A DNA stretch of 64,000 bases from Ruminococcus sp. Its GTDB lineage: Bacteria > Bacillota > Clostridia > Oscillospirales > Ruminococcaceae. Each line of letters begins with the position of its first letter. The stretch's first letter is position 1. The DNA lies in NCBI RefSeq assembly GCF_024692365.1, contig NZ_JAILMR010000086.1:1-64000 (forward strand), in the 5' to 3' direction. This document shows, in pieces, positions 34,209 to 43,207 of the stretch. The position numbers and the translations under genes were made by a program. The notes under the pieces were generated by a model. The model saw only the letters and a program-made list of their open reading frames with translations, was not told the DNA's origin and ran no database searches.

Positions 34209-34859
34209 TTAAAATTCATTTTCCGCTAGATTTTTTGCTTCTATGCATATCTCATCAAGTAAATCTTCGATAGAAAACTTTTGGATTATATTTTTTTGTA
34301 AATCAAACAAAATTAGAATATTTATTGCATCTACGAATAAATATCGAAATGTATTATCATATTTACTTTGAAGTTCAATAATACTTTTCATTATTTCGTC
34401 TAGATCACAATCATCATAGGTAAATTCAGGCTGTGAAAAAACATATACATCCATGTATTTTACAGATCTATATTTTCCGCAATTAATTGCTTTTATTTTT
34501 TTCGTAACAGCACCAATTATATTACTATTTGAATGCCAAAATCCATCTGAATAGCCTATTATTTTCTCACTATCAGGCAGTTTAAGTATTTGCTTTCCGT
34601 TTCTATGAAAAGCCTTCAGTTTTTCAGGATTAACATTTGAAACATCAGAATTAATTAATTCACGTTCAAAATACTTCCTTTCTTTTTTATCTTGTTGATC
34701 TATAGCTCTCGTAACTTCGACACCAATTTCTAGATCATTGGTAATTAAGTCCGGACTTTCAGAACGTATCAGTCTTGAATACTCAGTACTAAACATTTTT
34801 TTCAATGTAATCTGTGCTTTTATCTCATAAAAATCTTTTTCAGTATTATGATTTCCCAT
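34209..34859 (-). CDS. Unknown protein with an EVT-type nuclease-like motif
   Basis: A 216-residue protein. SPDLITNDLEIGVEVTRAID (36-55) gives Asp37 and Glu48-Val-Thr50, a pattern common in variant PD-(D/E)XK proteins in which the usual Lys is replaced. Later parts (YMDVYVFSQPEF, YLFVDAINILILFD) are alternating strands. So it may be a divergent nuclease, or an inactive fold. It stands alone, upstream of the RT leader and downstream of the HEPN gene, both on the same strand. The ribosome binding site (GAGAGAGG) is rather far from the start. Confidence 0.55.
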   Translation of the reverse strand: MGNHNTEKDFYEIKAQITLKKMFSTEYSRLIRSESPDLITNDLEIGVEVTRAIDQQDKKERKYFERELINSDVSNVNPEKLKAFHRNGKQILKLPDSEKIIGYSDGFWHSNSNIIGAVTKKIKAINCGKYRSVKYMDVYVFSQPEFTYDDCDLDEIMKSIIELQSKYDNTFRYLFVDAINILILFDLQKNIIQKFSIEDLLDEICIEAKNLAENEF

Positions 34860-35022
34860 TTATCGTAATAGCCTCTCTCATATATAACTTAATCATAAAT
34901 AATTTAAGGTTATCTGCATTTTCCTTGTCTTCTACTGAAATAGTTCCATCACTTTTGTAGTTGAAGCAACGTATGCTATTATCATCAGCCGCATATTACA
35001 GCAATATATAGAATACTATGCA
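34860..35022. other. Short non-coding gap
   Basis: About 160 AT-rich bases between the HEPN gene and the EVT-motif gene. It contains no visible gene or strong hairpin. Confidence 0.3.
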
Positions 35023-36741
35023 TTAATTGCCTCTTTCATATATTACTTGACCATAATTAACTACGATTCCTTTAAATGCTTTCAATTTTATCGCATTTTT
35101 ACCTTCGTTGAGATATTTTTTCATTTCTTCAAGAAAATAATCATCAAATTTACCACCTCTATATCGTTCTGCGTCATAATAGAATTTATAGGGATAATAT
35201 TTCGTATTATATTTTTCCTTTTCATGTTCTTTATTATAATCATCTTCATAAATTGAATGTGGCTTTTTATCAAAGAAAATCAGATTAACATCATAACCTA
35301 ATCTTTTAATTTTTACCCAATCATTATAATCTAATTCGGGATTGGATAACACTATTCCTATCCAATCATCAAAGTCATCTAAGTTAAACTCATTGTATTT
35401 ATTTTTTTGAATTGTTTTTGCCCAATTATCAAAGTCCTCATCATTTACAGGCTCCGTTTGTTCGTAATCGGTTTCAGAAATCTCTAAAACATCAATGCTT
35501 TTTTCTTCAAGATTAAATGCACCCAGTACTAAATAGAATATCTTAATTGTTTGTATCCTTATTTCATCTATTTCTTCATTCGCATTAATATTGTCTTTAT
35601 GCAAATGATCATTTCTGTACATATCCTTATACTTTAATATTAAACTAGTTATATCCTCCACTAAATGATAGTCTATTAACCACGTATCAGAATCTCGACT
35701 ATTTTTATATAGATAATTAATTAAGTTTCCTAAACAGAAATCAAGAGTACCTAAATTTTTAGAACTAAAAGCAACTCGTTTTATATTATTAGACTTATCA
35801 TTTTTGTCACGTCGTCTAAACTTTTTTCCTGTATCAATCTTTGTCATAATAAGCGTGTAGAGTAGCTGCTCGATTGATTTCAGATAACCAACAACAATGG
35901 CAGTCTTTTCCAGCGCATTAATATAGGAATTGGATTCATAATACCATTCCGAGCTTATAAAACTTTCAGCAAAGCTTGAATTTCCTACCAATGCACGATA
36001 ATAACCTTTATTAATGTAGTTACTGTTGATAATATTTAATGCATTATGATCGTTTTTCATTGACTCAGGGATAATAGAGCTATAATCAAAATCCTTTAAC
36101 ATTAGCATCTTTGCTTTTTTGAACTTAAGCAGTTCATTTTTCGAGGGGATAGAAATCGTAGCATATCCTATTATTTCTACTATATCATGATTTATTTTTT
36201 CAATATATCTTTTGAGATTAGTATATTCATTTTTCCAGAACATATCAAAAAATTCTTCAAGGGTTATCGTCTTGGTATACTCATTATTATCAGATGACAT
36301 TTTAAATGAATAGTTCCCATCAATACTTTCTATCAAAGATACTATATAAACATAATCAAGGTCAGTGTCTTCGATATTATAATTGAAATCAACAGAATAT
36401 GTAAATAAGAAACCAATCATCTTTCCATTAATAATTATAACAAAAGGGATATCATATAATTCAGGAATGTCATCTTCCTCTGAATCATTCGTGCTTTCAA
36501 TATAATCAATAGAACTTTTTTTCATCATCTGCATTATGAGTTTTATAGTCAGTTGTCTAACAATTTTATAAACGAATGGCAATGACATTGAATATGATTC
36601 GGTACGAAAATCAACAAATTTAAATATTCTTCTATCGGAAAGATTTTTAACTTCAAAAGCAAAACTCCAATTATCAATTGTTTCTCTAATATTCTGCATT
36701 ACAGATTTATAGTATAACTCATACAAATCATCAAAAATCAT
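35023..36741 (-). CDS. HEPN-domain protein with RNxxxH motif
   Basis: A 572-residue protein. Around residues 275-415 it carries a HEPN domain: NALEKTAIVVGYLKSIEQLLYTLI as the first helix and KDMYRNDHLHKDNI with Arg376-Asn377-x3-His381, the RNxxxH RNase signature. The N-terminal 200 residues hold alternating strands with an acidic insert (DSEEDDIPELYD) and could be a sensor; the C-terminal 120 residues are acidic and aromatic (DFDDW, DNWAKTIQ). HEPN proteins commonly cut RNA to stop infection; the activity is inferred from the motif. It overlaps the WYL regulator gene by four bases, so they form an operon. Confidence 0.7.
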   Translation of the reverse strand: MIFDDLYELYYKSVMQNIRETIDNWSFAFEVKNLSDRRIFKFVDFRTESYSMSLPFVYKIVRQLTIKLIMQMMKKSSIDYIESTNDSEEDDIPELYDIPFVIIINGKMIGFLFTYSVDFNYNIEDTDLDYVYIVSLIESIDGNYSFKMSSDNNEYTKTITLEEFFDMFWKNEYTNLKRYIEKINHDIVEIIGYATISIPSKNELLKFKKAKMLMLKDFDYSSIIPESMKNDHNALNIINSNYINKGYYRALVGNSSFAESFISSEWYYESNSYINALEKTAIVVGYLKSIEQLLYTLIMTKIDTGKKFRRRDKNDKSNNIKRVAFSSKNLGTLDFCLGNLINYLYKNSRDSDTWLIDYHLVEDITSLILKYKDMYRNDHLHKDNINANEEIDEIRIQTIKIFYLVLGAFNLEEKSIDVLEISETDYEQTEPVNDEDFDNWAKTIQKNKYNEFNLDDFDDWIGIVLSNPELDYNDWVKIKRLGYDVNLIFFDKKPHSIYEDDYNKEHEKEKYNTKYYPYKFYYDAERYRGGKFDDYFLEEMKKYLNEGKNAIKLKAFKGIVVNYGQVIYERGN

Positions 36742-37760
36742 TTGTTATCCTCCTCATCACAATAAGCTTCATAAGCATCCTTATAAAATACCGCAATATC
36801 CTGTTTAAGCGACTCCGGGTACAGGATCATCGCTTCTTTTCCAAATCTCCTGAAGTAGTATTCCAACTGTGTTTTTGAGCAATTGAAATAGTAAATATCA
36901 TTATCTATCAGTTCAACTTGCGGTCTGCCAAAATAGATCCTGTTGTATAGTTTCTGTCCTTTTATAGTAAGCCTTACACCGGTAGTCTCATCATCATTGA
37001 TAGCGTATTGAGCACCATACAATTTCATTCTCTCCAACCGTTCCTTAGTCCTATCATCAATAACTGCAAATCTGCTTCCTTTCTTAGGATCTTTTATTCT
37101 GTTAAGTCTGTATGACCTTGTTTCTATGATTTCATTATTCCCATTCAATTCCGCACAGATAAGATAATTGAACATTTCGTCTTTGCCAACTTGCAAGGCG
37201 TAAGGCACAACCGTATGCAGTGCTTCATTCCATATCGTCGAAAACGATATACTGCGTTTGTTTACTATTGCTTCGGTTATTATGTCATGATTCTTCTTAA
37301 ATACGATTTTTTCACGCTCATAAATCGGCATAGCGCAGTAGCTCATCAGCATTTTGCAGTAATAGCTTGAAATACTTTCAGAACCACCAGCACTGCTATG
37401 TATAAGTTTAACAATAGTCTCAGTAGCATTTGTAGGCTTAAATGAAAGGAAAGGCTTTTTTTTACCCTTGTTTTTACTTATTGGTGGAAGAAAAACATTT
37501 GAAATTATCGCTCGTGCCAGTTCTTCTGCCTGATGATCATTTAAATGATACTCTTTCATTTGTTCAAGAATAAGCGTCATTTTTTTATCGAGCATATCAT
37601 TATAGCAGTTAAAATAATTTTCTACAATCAAGTTGAGTAATCTGTTAATATTAATTGTTCTGCTGTCTTTTTTAAAAAGCTCAAATTGTCTGGCATCACG
37701 TTCTAAGACAGACTTTGTGCTTTCATGGACAGTAATTTTAATTTTCTCAGAATCCGACAT
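36738..37760 (-). CDS. RHH-WYL domain transcription regulator
   Basis: A 340-residue regulator. Residues 1-60 look like a ribbon-helix-helix (KIKITVHESTKSVLERDARQFELFKKDSRTININRLLNLIVENYF). The WYL domain spans about 150-260: ITEAIVNKRSISFSTIWNEALHTVVPYALQVGKDEMFNYLICAELN...ETRSYRLNRIKDPKKGSRF. A C-terminal extension follows. This architecture is that of WYL1 found with Cas13d in Ruminococcus and of other defence regulators that bind nucleic acid or nucleotide ligands. No cas gene is present here. ATG at 37760 is chosen for AAGGTGAT at good spacing. First gene of the HEPN operon. Confidence 0.82.
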   Translation of the reverse strand: MSDSEKIKITVHESTKSVLERDARQFELFKKDSRTININRLLNLIVENYFNCYNDMLDKKMTLILEQMKEYHLNDHQAEELARAIISNVFLPPISKNKGKKKPFLSFKPTNATETIVKLIHSSAGGSESISSYYCKMLMSYCAMPIYEREKIVFKKNHDIITEAIVNKRSISFSTIWNEALHTVVPYALQVGKDEMFNYLICAELNGNNEIIETRSYRLNRIKDPKKGSRFAVIDDRTKERLERMKLYGAQYAINDDETTGVRLTIKGQKLYNRIYFGRPQVELIDNDIYYFNCSKTQLEYYFRRFGKEAMILYPESLKQDIAVFYKDAYEAYCDEEDNK

Positions 37761-37944
37761 TGACATCACCTTTTAATTGACTCCAAAAAGGGGTCTCTAT
37801 TTTTTTGTCTTAGATGCAATTTTCCTTTATTTATGTATAAAAATGGGGTCGTTTGATTTGATAAATTGACAATAGTTTTCTTAAAGAAAATGATGTATAC
37901 TCATATACAGAAGCAACGACTTAGACCAAACAGGAGGTATATTT
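37761..37944. promoter_or_regulatory. Divergent control region of the WYL operon and the small membrane protein
   Basis: Contains TTTTCTT-A-AAGAAAA, a perfect palindrome at 37876-37890, and two direct copies of AAAA(a/t)GGGGTC ending at 37795 and 37850. TTGACA (37866-37871) and TATACT (37896-37901) point toward the plus-strand gene but are 24 bases apart, with the palindrome between them. These are candidate WYL-protein sites. Confidence 0.45.
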
Positions 37945-38184
37945 ATGATCATCAATTCTTCAATGATAGGCAAATGTGCTTCGTTACTTGCCAAAAATGT
38001 TCAACTGAATGTTTCAGTGACTGGATGGCCAGCGGCTATCTCTGTGTTATGTGTAGCAGGTGCTTGCACAGTTATATCATATATAAATGCCAAATATCCT
38101 AACAAAGAGCAGACCGTTCAGCATGAGATTATTTCTGATAAGTACGATGAGGAGGAATCAAACGAATACAAGATACCAGTGTAA
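37945..38184 (+). CDS. Small single-pass membrane protein
   Basis: A 79-residue protein with one hydrophobic segment, WPAAISVLCVAGACTVISYIN (28-48), and an acidic hydrophilic C-terminus (DKYDEEESNEYKIPV). AGGAGGT precedes the ATG by six bases, a very strong site. It is the only plus-strand gene between 26.7 and 62 kb and is divergent from the WYL-HEPN operon. Function unknown; a membrane effector, an inhibitor, or a small toxin is possible. It has no cleavable signal peptide. Confidence 0.65.
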   Translation: MIINSSMIGKCASLLAKNVQLNVSVTGWPAAISVLCVAGACTVISYINAKYPNKEQTVQHEIISDKYDEEESNEYKIPV

Positions 38185-38399
38185 CTCATTAATATCTCAT
38201 ATAATCTAACTATTCATTTTGAAATATTCATATAGTTGTTTTTAATGCAACACAACTAATATTATTCGTCTAAGAACCAATCTAATGCCTGTCTTATGAA
38301 GAAAACACTTATCAGACACCGTCTGAAAAATTTCAAAGGATCTGTAGTATAATATCATTGGAATTATATAATACTATATTCATTCATAAATGTTGATAT
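38185..38399. other. Non-coding gap downstream of the long operon
   Basis: About 215 AT-rich bases where two converging transcripts meet. No strong terminator stem with a T-run was identified. Confidence 0.3.
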
Positions 38400-39284
38400 T
38401 TATTTTGTATTTTCCATAGACTGTAGCTCTTCACGGACTTTCATAAGTGAAAATCCAAGTAAATTATGCCCGCTCCATTTGCTCGCATCAAGTCTTTCAG
38501 GTTCATTCAAGCCTTTTCCACAAGCCCATATCGTATCTGTGCGAGCACATTCTACAAGATATGCTTTTTCAGTAGTAAATAGTTTATTCTTTAATTCATC
38601 ATTCTGACTGAATTTTGCTTTTAGTCCGTTTATTGCTATTATTTGACGTGATCCTGCCCACACGTTATTAATATATTCTTTAGCTTGACGACCGATGTGT
38701 TGCTGTTTTTCAGGATACTCTGTTGCAAGTATAGCCTTTGCAGATTCTTCATCACCAAATAGCAAACATTTCTGGTGCATGATGTATTGTTCTGCTGAAG
38801 TATATTTTGTATCGTTAATCTCAAATGGAGAAAAGAACCAGTTGCTTAGGAAGCCAAATGGTTCATCGGGTTTATGAAAGAACACCGCATCAACCTGACG
38901 ATCCGAAATTTTCAACTTTTCTATAGTCAGCTTTTTATCATCAGTACCTTCAACTTGAATATATGCTTCTTTAAGAATTGAAGAGAACGTTAGATATTCT
39001 GACCTATATAATTCGACCATTTCATAGAAGAGCTTTGAAGAATTATACAGTCCAGGTTCTTCACCCCGGATCATGGACATTATCATGGTCATCTGCATTT
39101 TTATACCATTTTCATTGCGATATACATTATCTATCATAATGCATAAATTTACCGCTCTTTTTCTCAGCTTTTCTGAAACGGATCGAATTGCAGATTGCCT
39201 GTCCATCTTATTATTTATGACCTGAATACAGGCATCTATCAGGATAGCTGTTTCATATTTATCCCATGGTATTCTTGCAGCCAT
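38400..39284 (-). CDS. NADAR-domain protein (YbiA/DUF1768 family)
   Basis: A 294-residue protein. The C-terminal half is a NADAR domain: VFFHKPDEPFGFLSNWFFSPFEI, YTSAEQYIMHQKCLLFGD, IAINGLKAKFSQNDELKNKLF, LVECARTDTIWACGKGL and GHNLLGFSLMKVRE are the family landmarks. NADAR proteins handle ADP-ribose/NAD-derived groups and some remove ADP-ribose from guanine in DNA as antitoxins. The N-terminal 120 residues are helical and charged and may be a second domain. ATG at 39284 is preferred because AAGGAAGGA precedes it. It is the last gene of the long dnd-containing operon, 76 bases after the gene before it. Confidence 0.8.
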   Translation of the reverse strand: MAARIPWDKYETAILIDACIQVINNKMDRQSAIRSVSEKLRKRAVNLCIMIDNVYRNENGIKMQMTMIMSMIRGEEPGLYNSSKLFYEMVELYRSEYLTFSSILKEAYIQVEGTDDKKLTIEKLKISDRQVDAVFFHKPDEPFGFLSNWFFSPFEINDTKYTSAEQYIMHQKCLLFGDEESAKAILATEYPEKQQHIGRQAKEYINNVWAGSRQIIAINGLKAKFSQNDELKNKLFTTEKAYLVECARTDTIWACGKGLNEPERLDASKWSGHNLLGFSLMKVREELQSMENTK

Positions 39285-39360
39285 TTGTCTCACGTCCTTC
39301 CTTAAACAAATATATTTCAACTGTGTTTATTAAGTTACAGCTGAAGATATATATTACAGC

Positions 39361-40020
39361 TTAAATGGTGTTTCTAATACTCAGACTAACTTTATCAGCT
39401 ATGTTTTCAGATTTTATCCAATCCAGAATAGAAGGAGTTATGTCTGTTAGAGTAGCTTTTTTGTCACGAACTTTAATCAGAAAATCTCTTATCTCGTCAT
39501 CAAATCTCATTTCTTTCAGAAGAGCATCTGCTTTCTGTCTTGCCTCTTTATAAGAATCTATACTTTCCTGGGTTAAAGGCCACTTCTCACACTTATTAAA
39601 TGCGGTAATGCAACTTCTCACTACATTTGGTGTCGGGTGTACAAGAACAATGATATTAAGTCCATTGATAAGATCGCTGTTATTAGTTCTATAAAATGTT
39701 TCCCACTCCTTTGATATCGCGCCAATAAATGTATCAGACCTGTCTTTGAACTGCGATGGATTCACAGCTTTTGCATCTGAGAAAGTTCTATTTGAGTAAT
39801 CCATTATATATGCAAGTACAGACGAAGTGTTCGTCTGTAGAGAAAAGCTAAAATTCTTTCTAGCAAGAATATACGACCTGAGTGTTGGTGCGAGTCTGTC
39901 TAATGTATCAAAAAACGTTGAATTTCTCTTAGCCAAGTTCTGGTTTTCGTTTTCCTGTTCCTTATTATCCATGACTTCATCTATCAGTCCGATAGTTGAC
40001 TGAATTTTTTCATGTAACAT
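39361..40020 (-). CDS. Unknown helical protein in the dnd-dpd-like operon
   Basis: A 219-residue protein I do not recognise. It is mainly helical, with a Glu/Asn/Gln-rich segment at residues 17-30 and IIVLVHPTPNVVRSCITAF as a hydrophobic strand-helix core near 125. It begins four bases after the stop of the large ATPase gene, so it is part of the same operon, in the position where dpd loci carry further small genes. It could be a partner of the ATPase. No catalytic motif found. Confidence 0.65.
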   Translation of the reverse strand: MLHEKIQSTIGLIDEVMDNKEQENENQNLAKRNSTFFDTLDRLAPTLRSYILARKNFSFSLQTNTSSVLAYIMDYSNRTFSDAKAVNPSQFKDRSDTFIGAISKEWETFYRTNNSDLINGLNIIVLVHPTPNVVRSCITAFNKCEKWPLTQESIDSYKEARQKADALLKEMRFDDEIRDFLIKVRDKKATLTDITPSILDWIKSENIADKVSLSIRNTI

Positions 40021-40024
40021 AATC

Positions 40025-43000
40025 TCACACCTCCTTCAATTCAGCAAGAAGACCATTAAAATCATCCTGTCGCTCTTTAAAACGAGGATCAACACTATCA
40101 TTCCAATTGCCTTTACGCGTCAACGATTCCTTTTCACTGCGCATCTGATCGTATGCGGTATCAACATCCTTGTTTGCTATCCTGAGCATTTCAAGAAAAG
40201 GTAAAACAACGCCTATTGGATTTGATGAGAAAGCATAAAGAATAGAAATATCATCTTCTTCTGAATAATCTCTTTGAAGTAAATTCATCGCCTTTGCAAT
40301 GTCTGATGCCGAATCTTTAAAATTTTTAAAAATCAACTCATCAACTATACTTATATTTATTCCCAGTGAATAAGACCTCTGATAAAAAACCTGAATATCA
40401 TTGATCAGATCCCGTATATCACTTGCTTCAAGTTCATCTTCAATATCAATGTTATCAAAAAAGCTGAGTATTTCAAGTGCTGTTTTACGAGCGAGAGTAG
40501 TTTCTTCATCTGCAACTTTATGAACCTTAGAAATAACTTTCTGCGTAAGTTCGATAATCTCACGCTTGTCTTTGACGGATTTCTCGGTGTCATTAACATC
40601 ATTTTCATCAAGAACATACCCTGACTTACGGATTTCTTTAAGTGCTGCTTGATAAAGCGGATAATTGAGTACATAGTTATCCGTATTAATTGTGACACCT
40701 TGAATTAAATTGAAATACCTGACAGATGCAATATAAGAATCTATAGTTTTAGGTTCATTGTATATGAACTGATGAAGCTCATACCATGCCTGAGAGTGAC
40801 CTGATAAAAACTCATTGTTTCCATTCTTGGAACTATCCACGTTAAGGAAAGTCTCGTCTCCAAGGTGATTAAGCTTTGCTTCGCCAATTCTGCCATTGAT
40901 AATAAGTTTATACACTTTCTCGATCATAGCAGCCTTGACGTATGTAGGAATTGATGAACTTTTATCAACGTTCTTTATCACGTTAACAAACTTGTCCTTG
41001 TTTCTTTGAAGCCATGATGTCGCAAAATAAATTGCTGATGCCGAATCGGGAAAAATCCATGATCTATTTCCAAGATACAGCCACTTTCCAAAGCACAATA
41101 GAAGTTGATATGTTTCATCAGTATCTTCAAATATCACTATACATCTGTCAAGAGCCTGATCCTGTCTTTCAAAACCGACAAGTCTTCCACCAACTGAATC
41201 CTTAAATCTGTTTTTAGAATCAAGTGGTATTCCCTCTTGCTGCCAGTTGATAGCATCATACACGAAGTTACTGATCTGGTCACGTATAGGAACAAATCGA
41301 ATGAGTTTTCCTCCATCACGATGCCATGCTATTACATTTTCGCGGAAAGAATCATATTCTTTCTGATTTTTAGGATCAATAGTAGGCTGTTCTCTCACAA
41401 CAGTTTTTAAAGCCTGAACCATTGGCTCCGGTTCATCTATTACTACAACATTTCCTGTTTCATGTGTTAGTAACGGAGATGATTTTACAGGAACAGGGGC
41501 GGAGGGAGCTGCTTTCTTTACTGTTGCAGTGCTTGTAAGCTTGCTAACGAACTCACCAAAGTCAAGTTCAAAAAAGATTTTCGTATTGATTCCCGCTATA
41601 CAACCGTTGCTTGTAACATCGAGCGTTTTATTTGTCCAGAAGCTCATAAATGCAACAAGACGTTTTCTGTAATCTGCTTTCTGTTCCTGTGGTATCTGTG
41701 AGGACTGCACTATGTTTCCTATTCTGTTTTCAACAGATTCCGGCAGAGCCGAACGCCAGCCTAAGCAGAATTTCGGGAACAATGAAACATCGTACAATGC
41801 CTCGTTTACTGCCGGCTCCACTATATCTCTAAGAATATATCTCGGTGTTTTATGGTCAGACATAGCGTCATAAAGATTGATGATGGAATTTTGAGTAAAC
41901 GGGAAAAGAGATATTTGTTTCCCTGATGCAAGCTTGAATTTATCCCAATGATCGTGGTCTTTATCTTCGTGGACAGGCATATCTTCAGAATATGCACCGT
42001 TTTTCACCCATTCATCGAGTGCATCACTACTGAGAGAAATAGCATTAAGATACTTGGCAACAAACTGAACAAGATCGTTCTTGTTCTCGCCAATAACTCC
42101 ATCATGAATAGTGATCTGCTTGGTTATACGGTCACGATAGTTATCTCGAAACTGATTGTAGTACTGAGTTGTAGTACCAACAACTGATATAAGTTTACAA
42201 AGGTTATCTACTGCATTTGAACCGGTATGACCGGTAACAAGAGCGTTGAGAAGAGCCTGATTGACTCCTGTGAACGAGGTGATGTCCTCAACAAAAAGTA
42301 CCAGATTCTTGCCTTTTCTCTTTAATTCCTGTCTTATTTCCTTGAATATCTGCTGAAAATCACCGGGCTCAATGCCTGCACTTGTTTGTATAACTGTCTC
42401 AACGAAAGAATTCATGTACAAAGTTATCTTCTCGATGAACTCATCATTGCCTTCCATAAGGCTGTTTGCAAAGTCCTGAGCTTTTCTATCAGCATATTCA
42501 AGCTGATCGATAAAATCAACATCAAGTGTCAAGTCAGCTTTGCTGAACTGAGCAATAAGATCAAGGTCAACATTTGATGACGAACTTGTTATTTTGCTGT
42601 ATATCCTATCTATTGGACCTCCTGCTTCCATCAAGCGTTCCTGAAATGTTGAATTATTGAGTAATGCAATAAGCTTCTTGCGTTTGATATTGCCCAATAC
42701 TTCACTTGTATCATTCTCTATCTCAACTATGAACTGATGATATATTGTTGATTTAAACTTAGCTTCAGTAATAGCCTGATTTGCTTTTACAAGGCGTTCG
42801 TATGCTTCTTTGTTTGATATTTCTCTTACTTCCTTTATTTCAAGAAGCTGTCTGATTGTTCCTTTGAGTGTATTATCGCTTCTGCGTATCAAAAGAACAA
42901 CATCATCTTTTTCTTCTTTTGTGGATAGCATAGCGTATAACCAGCGAATAAAGTGAGATTTACCCGCACCGCTTGAACCTTCGACTATTACAAACTGATG

Positions 43001-43207
43001 CTCATTACTTGTCAGTTCATTATTAAATATGTCCCTGTATATATCTTCTTCAGATTTATATGTTTCCTCAAACTGATCTCCCGATTTTGTACTGACAACT
43101 ATCTTGCGAAAAGGTACATGGGTTGCAAGAAAATCACCATCTGTACTATCTATAGAATCTATTCTCAGTACCTGACTGATTCTCTTTTTAGCAATTGATG
43201 TATTCAT
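40025..43207 (-). CDS. Large P-loop ATPase, DpdH-like
   Basis: A 1060-residue ATPase. Walker A FVIVEGSSGAGKSHFIRWLY lies at about 72-91; NLVLFVEDITSFTGVNQALLNALVTGH near 300 is a Walker B/sensor-type strand. A long C-terminal part without recognised domains follows, including a Ser/Pro-rich linker near 575-600. This layout, together with the small protein and two helicases just upstream, matches DpdH of 7-deazaguanine (dpd) DNA-modification loci as I remember it. The start ATG at 43207 overlaps the previous stop (TGATG). It would hydrolyse ATP to drive restriction or DNA remodelling. Confidence 0.65.
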   Translation of the reverse strand: MNTSIAKKRISQVLRIDSIDSTDGDFLATHVPFRKIVVSTKSGDQFEETYKSEEDIYRDIFNNELTSNEHQFVIVEGSSGAGKSHFIRWLYAMLSTKEEKDDVVLLIRRSDNTLKGTIRQLLEIKEVREISNKEAYERLVKANQAITEAKFKSTIYHQFIVEIENDTSEVLGNIKRKKLIALLNNSTFQERLMEAGGPIDRIYSKITSSSSNVDLDLIAQFSKADLTLDVDFIDQLEYADRKAQDFANSLMEGNDEFIEKITLYMNSFVETVIQTSAGIEPGDFQQIFKEIRQELKRKGKNLVLFVEDITSFTGVNQALLNALVTGHTGSNAVDNLCKLISVVGTTTQYYNQFRDNYRDRITKQITIHDGVIGENKNDLVQFVAKYLNAISLSSDALDEWVKNGAYSEDMPVHEDKDHDHWDKFKLASGKQISLFPFTQNSIINLYDAMSDHKTPRYILRDIVEPAVNEALYDVSLFPKFCLGWRSALPESVENRIGNIVQSSQIPQEQKADYRKRLVAFMSFWTNKTLDVTSNGCIAGINTKIFFELDFGEFVSKLTSTATVKKAAPSAPVPVKSSPLLTHETGNVVVIDEPEPMVQALKTVVREQPTIDPKNQKEYDSFRENVIAWHRDGGKLIRFVPIRDQISNFVYDAINWQQEGIPLDSKNRFKDSVGGRLVGFERQDQALDRCIVIFEDTDETYQLLLCFGKWLYLGNRSWIFPDSASAIYFATSWLQRNKDKFVNVIKNVDKSSSIPTYVKAAMIEKVYKLIINGRIGEAKLNHLGDETFLNVDSSKNGNNEFLSGHSQAWYELHQFIYNEPKTIDSYIASVRYFNLIQGVTINTDNYVLNYPLYQAALKEIRKSGYVLDENDVNDTEKSVKDKREIIELTQKVISKVHKVADEETTLARKTALEILSFFDNIDIEDELEASDIRDLINDIQVFYQRSYSLGINISIVDELIFKNFKDSASDIAKAMNLLQRDYSEEDDISILYAFSSNPIGVVLPFLEMLRIANKDVDTAYDQMRSEKESLTRKGNWNDSVDPRFKERQDDFNGLLAELKEV

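Noticed and set aside
36738-37760. A type VI-D CRISPR locus, suggested by the WYL1-like regulator
   Set aside because: No Cas13d-sized HEPN effector with two HEPN motifs and no repeat-spacer array were found near it.
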